Below, piece after piece: positions 50,748 to 62,954 of a stretch of 64,000 nucleotides of DNA. Source of the DNA: Paraspadella gotoi (Eukaryota > Chaetognatha); contig CM119266.1 in NCBI GenBank assembly GCA_051294375.1, positions 3,352,030-3,416,029 of the forward strand, written 5' to 3'. The notes below the pieces were generated by a model. That model did not search any database, had not been told where the DNA came from, and saw nothing but the letters and a program-made list of their open reading frames with translations. The position numbers and the translations under genes are program-made. The first letter of the stretch is position 1; every line of letters starts with the position of its first letter.

Positions 50748-52219
50748 ATCTCGAGGTGATTTCGATAAAAACAACGACGACGACGATACGTAAAATACGA
50801 TACGTATGTAGTAACTAGTAACTAAACTTTGACATATTTTTATGAACTTATTCTTAAAGATCACTAAATGGATATCACAATAAGAACAGCAAATGACTAG
50901 TGATGCGATGTTGAATTTACTGGAAGTCTTCTCGTCTAATTCTAAACAACGAATGGAAACAAATTCTCAACTCGTGTAATGAATAATATTACGGGACAGT
51001 TGACCCCATCGCTAGCAGCAGTATCTGTCAGCAGTATCTTCCAGCAGTATCTCTCAAGCCCTTTACCACTGGATTCAAAATTCAGGAACTAAGTTGTTCA
51101 AAAGACGGGAAATTCTTCCGGAACAATAGATACATGGTGACAGTTTTACAAGCGCCGCTAAAAAAACGCTGTCATTTGCAAACCCTTGAATATTTTTTCA
51201 ATGTTAAATATGAATTTAAAAGTGAAAACCCAAACTATTTATATATGCAAATTTTATCAGAATCGACTTTGATATGCCTCAGTAACGATAGCTTGGCTCC
51301 CCTTTAAATTAGGTAATATAATATTTTGTAAATGTTTTAAACTGAAACTGTGAAGTTGTGTGATAAAGCAACCCGTCTGAACCATCTTCCTAACCAGTCT
51401 TAGCCGTCGGGCCCTCCCTTACCCCCCGCATTTTGAGGCCATCTCCCCTTTCTCCCATCCCGATTTAGACCACACTGAGCCCCACCTCGGCTTTTGGTCG
51501 CTTGAAGCTTAAATCCTAGACTCACCCAGTCGCCTTCTCTTCAATTCTTTACGCTTCACTTACTTTCTAATCTGTGAATCACCCAGTTTTTGCTCTCTCT
51601 CTCTCTGCTCTCTCTCTCTCTTAAACCTTGCGTGAGCAAGAAAGGGCAGAAGGGAAAGAGAGAGAGAGAGAGAGAGAGAGACAGGGAGAGAGAGAGACAG
51701 GGAGAGAAGGAGAGAGGGATTGAAAAAGAGTCAGGGAGAGGGAGAGCGAGAGAGAGACTTGCTTCACTTTTTTCAGAAGTTGCTCCCGATGGGAAAATCT
51801 TTGTACGGAAGAGAAGGAAAGAAAAAACCGTAGGCGATTTCCTTGAGAAAGGAAGTGAAGTAAAAAGAGAGGTTGAGGAAAGATTTGAGGAAAAGAGAAG
51901 TAAAACAAAAAGAGAGGTTGAGTAAAGATTTTAGGAAAAGAGAAGTAAAACAAAGAGAGAGGTTTAAGAAAGGAAGAGCAATAGTTGAGAAAATCTCTGA
52001 AACAAAAATCTCTTAACCAAAGAAGTGATGGAGAAAGGAACATAAAAAAGCGAGAAACGAATTCTGTAGAAAATTGGCGAGACTCATTACAGTATTATAC
52101 TATATTATACTATACTGTATCATACTGTCCTATAAGAAGAATTAATCGACGTAGTTAAGCAAAGTCGAATTTGTTTTGAAGTCTGAAAAATGAGCTCAGC
52201 TGAGCGAGGATTGACTTTT

Positions 52220-52306
<87 letters not shown>

Positions 52307-52834
52307 TATGTTCTTGTTTTTCTGTTTATCTCAATTTCGATTTTTAACATTTATTACTTTCATAATACGATAATATTTGAATAACTTTTAAAAAAATATT
52401 AAGTACCTTCTCTTTCAAATAATACAAAAATGATGAAATACAAAGAAAGAAAGAAAGTAAGAGAGCAAGAAGAAGGAAAAGGAAAAAAAAGAAAAACAAA
52501 AGAAAAAAAAGAAAAGAAAGGAAAAGAAAAGAAAAGAAAAGAAAAGAAAAGAAAAGAAAGGAAAAGAAGAAAAGAAAAAACCGAAAAAGGTAAGGTCGAA
52601 GTAAGGACGCCGCCCGCCGGCCGTATCCGTCGGGGAAAGAATGTTTTGTTTACGATTTCCTCGTTGGTTCTCGATTGTTCACTGTTTATCCACGAAGTTC
52701 GGACGCGCGAGCTCAAACTTTTTTTTTTCCTTTTTATCTCAACTCCTTTTTCCCCCTTTATTTACGTCTCGCATCTTTTCTTTCATAACCTTTATTTTCT
52801 TTTCTTCTTTTCTGGCTAAACTTGTTTTCGCCAC

Positions 52835-52885
<51 letters not shown>

Positions 52886-53644
52886 CACAGCCTTTTGACA
52901 AAACCCTATGTTTTAGATTAAATAAATAGTTATAGCTTTATTAAGGACCAACTGCGGAGATAATAAAAATTTCGAATATTAGCAAAGTTTTTTTAGTTGT
53001 CTTGAAATTTAATTTAAGCAATCATTTTCAAAAAAAAAATACATTATATGTCTTGATAAATATATTAAATGTTACTCATCTTTTTTCGTATTATAAATTT
53101 TTTTTTTCAAAATCTTGAAATTTTTCGATGGATTCTGATAGAGCATAAAAAGTTAAACAAGAAATATAATTACAGCTTTTAAAAATTTCTACGCTTTTTA
53201 AGTAAAAATATAAAAAACTGATAAAATTATCGAAAGATGATGATGATGACGATTTTATCGGTTTTTTTATATTTTTGACTCACTATTTTAAAATGAATTA
53301 TACTTTGTGTAGACAACTTTTTATGAGCTATTATCTGAATCTTGTCTTAAAAGTTCTCAAAAATTTTTTTGGCCTTTCCTATTTATAAATAAATATTAAA
53401 AAATATATAAGAAATTTTGTTGTCCATTGAAAGTATAAAAATGTAAAAATTTTCGTTTGAGCAATTACTCATTCTAAATTTTTGACTCACCCCATTGTGT
53501 GGGGCTACCCCTAGCTTTAGCTTAAGCTCTTAGTAGTTTTTCACGAATACTAAATAGCCTTTGATATATCCGATTATGAAAGTAATTGGTGAATACTGAA
53601 GAGACAGTAATTATTGTTATGTGTTAGTGACAAAACCGTTCAAT

Positions 53645-53820
53645 ATAAGCAGTCCCTGAGCTTCGGATCAGGCTGTAACACCATGTTACAGGCGGGTTAT
53701 GCGCCCCGTCCCTCTTAACTGCCAGACGACCACCGGGCTAGAACCCCGGACCTTTGGGTTGGGAGGCGAATGACTTGCCTCCGGCACCAATGGCCGCTGA
53801 TGAACGGTTGGTGGATTTTA
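53645..53820 (-). mobile_element. tRNA-like SINE or tRNA-derived repeat, second copy
   Basis: Same as 28585-28760. The minus strand has CTCCCAACCCAAAGGTCCGG and GGTTCTAGCCCGG, forming a T-arm-like hairpin CCGGG…CCCGG. Confidence 0.4.
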
Positions 53821-55009
53821 GTCCACCATAATACTTATATTCGCTATTGAAATAGTACATGTACATTGTACATATAAAGGCTTTAAATAATTATGGCTTT
53901 ATTGTATATTTACAATGTACCTATAAAAACATAAATTAAGGCTAAACTTATTACATGGCGATGAGAAGGCGACACAATGTTTATTTGTTTATAGACGGCC
54001 ATAGATAAGCGGCAGCGGCAGCGGCAGCGGCAGCGGCACCCGCAGCCGCAGCGAAAGTCAAGTTAGAAACGCAGGCAGACTGCAATTGCACAGAGGGGAG
54101 TTCACTCAAGAAAATTACGGACCAGATTGAAATTGTTCAGATATCTATTATATATTATATTAAACCAATTTATGAACCGTTATCCAGAATTCAAACTAAT
54201 GCCAGCTCTAATCCTTTATTCTAATTCCTAAGTTTTAGACCTTAATTAATTAAGGCTTAATGGCAGGAACCCCTGCACTAATCACTAACCTGTGCCTTGG
54301 ATGACTAAATAACTTAATGACTAAAAGACTGAACACTAAATTTCATTTTATAGCATTTTAATGACTGAAAGACTAAATGACTGGATTCTATTCAAGTCGT
54401 CTAATCACACTTAGAATAAATACAGTAAATATTGTATCATCTGCGTTTAAGTTTATATACAAATTTTAGGAAAATAACATATTAAAATATAGAATACGAA
54501 AAGTCATTCATAAACTCCTTCGTGCGGCTTTCGGATCGGGTTTTCGTGCGACCGAAATTCTATCGCCTCACCTCCACTTCTCTCCTTTTCAATCATGAAC
54601 TTACCTTTTTTCATTCTCTTATTATATTCCTTTTCTTTACTGTTTTTTGCACCTCGACGAACTTGTTTTCCCGACGGCATCAATATGAAGCCTTACTCGT
54701 CTTTGTTTTAGTCTTTAACTTACCTCTGCTCTACCACCAACTTAATTCGAACGAGACTCGCCCCTTCTTCATTTCAAGAATGAGAAACCGGTTTTATGGC
54801 GACTGTCGACGACAGCAACAACAACAACAACAGCGAACAACACGACAGGAAATCAGTTTTGGTCCAAATTCTAATTTTTCGACTTGAAAAAATTGTTTCC
54901 TCAGTTTTACTGACTTTAAATTCCAAAGTAGAATCGTCTTTCCCGTTGACGTTAACAGACATTTTTCTGTTACGGACTTTTTTGGATCGAATCCGAAACA
55001 AAAATAAAA

Positions 55010-55345
55010 ATTTAAAATGATGCAAGTTGAAAAAATGATGCGAATTTGAAAAATTATGCAAGTTGAAAAAATGATGCAAGTTGAAAAAATGATGCGAATT
55101 TGAAAAATTATGCTAATTGAAAAAATGATGCAAGTTAAAAAAATGATGCGAGTTAAAAAAACTATGCAAGTTGAAAAAATAATAATAGTTAAAAAAAATA
55201 TTTTTTTTACCATAGTAACAGTTCAGTTTAATCCCTTGTAAGCGATTTACATGTATTGGCGCAACCATTGGTTTGTATGGTACGATCTGATTACAGCTTA
55301 ATTATCGTAGGCAGATCCGATATTATATTTGCTGAACCTTGTTGA
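55010..55345. repeat. ATGATGCAAGTTGA minisatellite plus conserved flank, copy 2
   Basis: As at 29945-30320, about 250 bases upstream of the E-Syt start codon, so it lies in or close to the promoter region of that gene. Confidence 0.75.
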
Positions 55346-55608
55346 ATTTAGATTCAAACTATAATTTTTATTTAACTTTTAATTTAACGCCTTTTGTCGG
55401 ACTTGACTGAATTCAAAATTAAACATCCGACAATAAAACTTAAATTTAAGATCAAAACTATCGTCGTCGTCCTTTCGCCTCGGGATTAAATCAAATATGG
55501 CCGACAAATCTTGAATCAAAAGTCTTTTGGAAAGTTTCACTCTCTCTCTCTCTCTCTCTCTCCTCATCTCCCTCTCTCTCTCTCTCTCATCTCTCTCTCC
55601 TTCCCAAA

Positions 55609-57078
55609 ATGGCGACCAAGCTCGACGTTCTCAAATCCGAATTACTGGAACTAGTGTCCAGCTTCCGTCCGATGGCACCGGATTTGCTGCGCTGGTCGAC
55701 GATTCTGCTGCCGGCGTGGTTCTGCGGCAGGATGGACTTCAGCTTTTTGTGGGTGAGTTTAGTCGAAAAGTGAGGAGTCTCTTGATTCAGTTTCTCTCTC
55801 TATCTTTCTTTCTCTCTCACTCTTCTCTCCCGCCATCTCTGCCCTTTCTCCTTTCTTCTCTTTTCTTCTTTATCCCCTTCCTTTCTTTTTTTTCTTCCTC
55901 TCTTCTTGGTTGACTCTCTCCTTCCTCCCACCCCTTTAGATATCATCATAGAAAAGTGTTCAAATATTTTTTTTTCAAATCGCGCGGAGAAAACCGTGCA
56001 GTTAGTTGCCTCTGGTACATAATATAAAAGAATTTTAAAACAATTAATATATCGTCTAAAAGCTAAGAGAATAGATTTTAAAAATGAGTAATGATTTTTA
56101 AAATTTTGCCTCGATATAGGGTCCCACCCCTGTACATTGTGTACAAGAGGCCAAAGTTTCTCGATATCTAAATTTTATTTTTTGATTCTTATATTAAAAT
56201 TCCGAAAAATTGATGGAAAGTAACCGCTGTGGCTAATCCTAAATTCGAATATCTGTCACTGTTATGAAAATTTGTTGCATTTAGTAATTACTATGTGCTA
56301 GGTTTTGGTTACAGTACCTTAGTTTATGTAGTTATTCATTGTTACATACTAAGAGTCTATTATATATCTGACTATCTTAAATAATAAGATGTGCAGGTCT
56401 TTGATTTTATTTTTAGCATAGGGAGTAGCATAAATACCGAGCCTTCAAATGAGGCTCGGTAAACTTTGAATACTTCAAGTAGTAGTAACGCCCTAAGAGT
56501 AAGACCGCTCGTGCGGGAGGCCAAGTTTTACATAGTAGAACCTATAGATGCCTTAAGTCCGTCTCATCGGAGTAGGAATCCGCACAACTCTAACCGCTCT
56601 AAGGCCGCTCGTGCGGCTGGCAATGTTTTGAATACCATTAAATTAAAAAGTACTGCCCTATGAGCCAATTTAAGCTCGGGCATTTTTAGCTTTAATATCA
56701 TCATCTCTCTCTCTCTCTTTCTCACTCCTTTCCTCCCCAGGTGGTCTTCATTTTCATTGCCTTCCAAATTCGCAATCGCGACAAACTGCGCAAGGCTTTC
56801 CGCAACCAATTCCAGTTGAAGCGGCGAAGAACGAAGCCAAGGCCATTGCAGGCGTCGTCAAAGAGCGCCGTCTTGGATTTACTTCCCCAACCGCGAGAGG
56901 GCGGAATGGCTCAACAAGACTTTGAAACAAGTACATGGAAATTGAATGCGTAAATTATTAATCATTTCAAAAGAGAAAAAAGTAAAAAACATAAATATAT
57001 TTGCACAAATCAATGAAAAAAAAATAACTTGATAGTAAACATAAGAAATAAATTATTAAATAAATAAATATATTATTA

Positions 57079-57150
<72 letters not shown>

Positions 57151-60100
57151 AAAAAATACATAAATACATAAATAAATAAATACATAAATAAATACATACA
57201 TAAATATATACATAAATACATACATAAATAAATACATACATACATATATACTTACATTAAGTATATAAATAAATAAATAAATAAATAGATAAATAAATAA
57301 ATATATAGATAAATAAATATATAAATAAATATATAAAAAATAAATATATAAATAAATATATAAATAAATATATAAATAAATATAAGAATAAATAAATATA
57401 TAAATAAATAAATAAATATATAAATGAATATATTAATAAATAAATAAATATATAAATTTATAAATACATTAATATCTTTGATAATGTTTTAAAGTAAAAA
57501 TTTTTGTTAAACTTGAACATTTTAAGCTCTGGCCATTTTTGGACGACTACGTGAGCGAATTCGTAACGACGACTCTGCAGAAGACGATTCAAGATACAGT
57601 CAAGGTAAGGATACTGATCGCAGCTCTGATGCGATCAAGATTAACTCAATTGCATAATCTGAAGTTGCGAAACTAACCAAACTTTCAAGTAAAAGTCATT
57701 TGACAATATTTTTCAAAAACACCCACGTTTGAGTTTAAAAAGAATTAAGGTTGACGAATTACATTAAAGGTTAGGGAGAGAGAAAAAGCTTAAGATTTGG
57801 TTTAAGGATTAGGATAGAAATTTGGTTAAATATTTGGTTTAAGGATTAGGTTAGGAATTCGGTTAAAGATTTGCTTGGGGATTAAGGTTTAGGTTAAAAG
57901 GATAAGATTAGGCAATAAGGTAGGGACCGGCACAACAATTTTGTATTTTCTTTCTGCCTTTCATGAATGAATTTAAACCTTTAATCAGACCCCCACCAGC
58001 GTCAATTGATCATTCATTGCCATTTTGATTGGTAATTTTTAGAGTATGATTTTGTCAATTTTTGTCAATTTGTCAATTTTAAGCAATATATGGCTATGTC
58101 TTAACTACTATCAAAAAAAAACTTTAAAGATCAACAACAAAATTTAATTTTCATTTATTTTGATGGGGTATCGTTAAATTTAAAATTCATTATAATTTTG
58201 ACTTAGTTTGACTTAGTTTGACCCTGTAAAGAGGTTTCAGCAAAAATAATTTTAAAATTGTATCTTGAATGCCACAAGAACAAAAAGTTGAGCTCTTGAG
58301 ATGCAACGCTATCGGAATCGTGCGTTTTTACATTTTTTGGTATTCTCATCGCCTTCTCCATCACTTTCCTCTATTCTCATCGCCTTCTCCATCACTTTCC
58401 TCTATTCTCATCGCCTTCTTCATCACTTTCCTCTATTCTCATCGCCTTCTCCATCACTTTCCTCTATTCTCATCGCCTTCTCCATCACTTTCCTCTATTC
58501 TCATCGCCTTCTCCATCACTTTCCTCTATTCTCATCGCCTTCTCCATCACTTTCCCCCAATAGAGCTACAGCATCGACAAGTTCACCTTCGAGAAGATGA
58601 CTCTGGGCGACGACCCACTTCGCGTCGACAGCGTCAAGATGTTGAAGATGGAGACGACGGAGCGGGCGGAGGAGGTCGTCTTTGATCTGGAGATCTCGTA
58701 TAAAGGAGATGCGCAGGTGAGGGAAGGAGGGCGGGTGCTCAAACAATCAATCAATTATTAAAGAAGATTAATGAAAAAATCTGAATGATTGATACGATAA
58801 CGAATTATTGATGTAATAGTAATTGATTATTGATGCAATAATAATGAATTATTAATGCGATGATAACCAATTATTTATATGATGATAACCAATTATTTAC
58901 GCAATTATAACCAATTATTGATGCGATGATAACCAATTATTGATGTGATGATAGTCATTCATTGACGTGAAAAAATAAATAAATAAAAAAATAAATAAAA
59001 AAATAAATAAATTAAAAAATAAAATCAAAACACCACTAATTGCAGTTACCATTTAATCAAACAATCAATCATTTTTTCAATAAATCAATTATAACAAAGC
59101 TGTTACCCATATCAATCACCCCCCCCCCAAATTAAGGTCAAAGTTGACCTTGTCTACATCGCCGTCCCGATGCGAGTCGGCATCAAGAATCTCTCCTTCA
59201 ACGGGAAACTCCGGGTGGAGATGCAGAACTTTTGCGGACAGGTGCCGATCGTGGGCTCCATCTGCTGCTTCTTCCTCAACGACCCCGTCGTCGACTTCGA
59301 TCTGACGAACATCGCCGACTTCATGGACGTGCCTGTCTTGAAGACGAAGATGATGGGGCTCATCAAGGGAACCATCGCCTACATGATGGTGCTGCCCAAC
59401 AGGTTTGATGATCAATATATTAATCAGATGAGGAGCTCGATCATTCATCCAATGAATCCGTTAGTCGTAGGGCGTTGAAAATAACGAAATATAACAATCA
59501 AGTGAGGTACATAGCTATTTTAGTGTAATAAAGTCTGTAGAATTCGATGATGATGACCATTTTTTGTATAGTCTCATCTTCTTGTCGGAAATGGCGATTT
59601 TTGTAGCATAAGGTACTATTAAAATGGAGAAAACATTGTAGAGTATAAGAAACTCAATTGATAAGATTTTATAAAAGCCATATTTAACTTACATAATATG
59701 AAAATAAAGACCATATAAATATTTTGGTAAGTTTATTTACAAATTTTATATTTTATTAATAGTTTGTTAGCTATATTATTAATAAATAATAATAAAAAAT
59801 AAGCTAAAGTGAAAAAATAAAAAAATTAAAATTTAAAAACCGGATTTGAATTCCTTACAAAAAGTTGATATAAGAAAGTATAATCTATTTTAAATAATTC
59901 TTTCATTAAGTAAGTTAAAAATTTTAAAAAACTATTATTTTTGTTTACTTTTTCAATTTTGGTTTAAAATTATAGTTTTTCTAAATTTTGACCACATTAT
60001 GACATAATTTGATATAAAAATTATATTTTCTTATATCAACTTTTTGCAAAAAATGCAAATCCATGAAGAAAATTTTGAAATTATTATTTTTTAACTTACC

Positions 60101-62888
60101 TAATTTTTACTCATAATTATTAATAAATATAGTTAACTAACTTTTTATAAAACATAAAATTTAGAAATAAACTTACCAAAATATTTTATAATCTTTATTT
60201 TTATATTTTCAAAAGCTCATATAATTTTATAAAATTTTAATAATTTGATTTATCATAACTTATAATGGTTTTGTATTTTATAACAATTTTATATACATTA
60301 AAAAACCGTCATTTCGGACAAGAAAGATAAAATTATAAAAAAATGGTCATCACCATCAATTCTACAGACTACATTACACTAAAATAGCTATGTACCTCAC
60401 TTGATTTGTTATATTTTGTTATTTTTCAACGCTCTAGTAGTCGGCATAGCAAAGTTCACCCCGCCTCTTAGCATGAATCCTTCAGTCGTGACCCGGTGGC
60501 TCATTGAGTAAAGCCATCAGCTCATGACCACTAGGTACCGGGTTCAATCCCAACCCGGTACCTACTTTGCGGGAAGTGTGAGGACGGCCGTAAGCCGCCT
60601 TGGGGGCGTGGAAAACCCTCAAGCCTGGTTCCAAGCCCAGGACCCGTTCGATAGCTGCTAGAGGGGTTATAGAAGTTACGGAAAGTCATCTTCAGCCCAC
60701 TTAGCGCCTTATCCACAATTCAATCAATCGAATTCGTCAATCAATGAGTCAAAAAATAAATCTCTCTATGAATCTCTTAATCAATCAACATCTTAATCAA
60801 ATCAATCTCTTAACCAATCAATCAATTAATTACGAAAATAATTTCTTAATAAATCTTGTAGACTAACTAGTGACTGGAAATCTATTCTTCTAAAGAAAAA
60901 ACATAATAATTAAACAATTCAAATAATTAATAAATAATTAAACAATTCACTCAGATATCCTGTCCCCCTGATGAACGACGTGGACACCAACCTCCTGCGC
61001 AACCCGCTTCCCAAAGGCATCCTCCGCCTTCACCTCATCGACGCCGTCAACTTGAAGTTTCTTGTCAAGGCGGACCTTACGTGGCGGCCAAAGTGGGCGA
61101 CAGAAGAAAACGAGCACCAGAATGAGGTGGTTTTGGGAGGGGGTGAAGAGGGGGTAGGGGCTGTGATTGGGGGTTGTTTAAAGGGATTTGTTTGGGGTTG
61201 TGGAGGAGTTTGTTGTGGGGATTGTGTTTGTAGAGCAGATTATGCTGGGCGGTTGTGGTTGCGATAGCTTAAAGATTTGTTTAAGGGTTCGTGGTGTGGG
61301 TTGATTTAAGGATTTTGGTGAAGACTTTTTAAGATCGTGGCTAAGACAAGGTTTGATTTACGGATTTGGAGATTTAGATTTTGAGTGAGTTAAAAAGGTT
61401 TTCTCACATTGCCTGTCTGTATGTCTGTCAAAATAACGAGAAAGATTCCTCTCTCAGGACAACGAGGATCCAGTGTGGAATCAAATCCTGGAATTCGTGA
61501 TTTGGTCTTCGGAACAACAACTCGAAGTCTCCTTGATGGACGGGGACACCATGTTCGCCGACGCTGACGACCCGCTGGGGCATTACGAGATCAAGGTTGA
61601 TGGGGGGAAGTTGGTTGGCGTGGTTCGAGGTAGTTGGAGTGGTGGTCTCAATTGATCAATTTATTTTTTGATTGGCTGATTAATTTTTAGACTTTTTTGG
61701 CCGATTGATTAATTGATTGATACTTAGACTTTTTACTGATTATTTCAGTTACTAATTTTTTTTTATTTATTGATTGCTTGACTCATTGACCGATTAATTG
61801 ATTTTTTTGATTTTTTTGATCGATCGACGGAATTAATTAATTGATCGATCGACTGATTATTGATTAACCAACCGCTTGCCTCTTCCCTTCAGGTGGCCAC
61901 AGTCAAACGCCTCGGCTATCTTGCCCAAAGCGTCAAGCTCGAAGAGATGAAAGCCCACGACGCGCGACTCAACCTCCGACTCCTGTGGGCATCCTTCACC
62001 ACAGACTTGCAACTCGGCAAAGCTCATTGTCCCGATGAGAATTACAACAGGAGACTCTTGCTCTCCCAAAAGTCGGTGTCGTCGTCGTCGTCGTCGTCGG
62101 GGGGAGCTGGGTGTGTTAAGATGGGGTCGGGTGGGGTGGTTTGCGGAGGGTTNNNNNNNNNNGGGGGCAGAGTTGAAAACTGAAGGTGAGGGTGGTTTGC
62201 TTAATGGGGTCATCTTGCCAGACAAACATTTCTTTACCAAGTTGTCATTTACTACATTTCAATAAACTCATTCTCTCTTGTTGTTTTCCTCTCTTTCTCC
62301 ACTTCTTCCTTCTTTTCTTTTCCTCTTCCTCTCCTTTTTCCTTCTTTCCCATCCCTCCCTTCTCCTTATCTCGCCTCCCTCTAACTCTTCCCTCCTCCCG
62401 CTCACTCCCTCCCTCTCTCCCTCTCCCCTCGCAGATATCTCGATGCGGACGGGTACGACCCTCTACTCCAAAATGCTTCCCGCGCATTTCTCCTCGTTCA
62501 TCTTTACGCCGCAGAGAATCTACCGTCGGCGGCGGCGGCCAAAGCGGCGGGTGAGATCTCCAGAGCTTTGAAGGATGGACGGGTTGCCCGCTCGTGTTTT
62601 GTTTGCTAAGAAAAGAAAGAGTTAACAGGTTTATTCTAAAATCAATTATTAAAAAAAACTGTGGATAAGGAGCAAAGTGGGCTGAAGACTACTATCCGGA
62701 ACTTTTATTCCCCCTCAGCAGCAATGGAACGGGACTGGGCTTGGAACCAGGTTTGAGGGTTTTCCACGAAACGAAATTTTCGTGAAACAACAATGGAATT
62801 TTATTTAGATAAAATTGGACATTTCGCTCATTTCGAGCCTTCATCAGCATTTGAAAACCAAAAATAATTTTTCACAAACATTGAGTTG

Positions 62889-62954
<66 letters not shown>

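Noticed and set aside
54796-55020. Plus-strand frame starting MATVDDSNNNNNSEQ
   Set aside because: It begins at an ATG before a CAA repeat but is changed by indels in the 29.75-kb copy and reads into AT-rich sequence; no donor or family supports it.
58269-58685. 138-codon frame across the E-Syt intron
   Set aside because: It is made of the 31-bp repeat followed by an out-of-frame read of E-Syt exon 4.
62186-62571. Open frames over the E-Syt C2B exon
   Set aside because: They are in shifted frames; the phase matching E-Syt (YLDADGYDPLL) is the real one.
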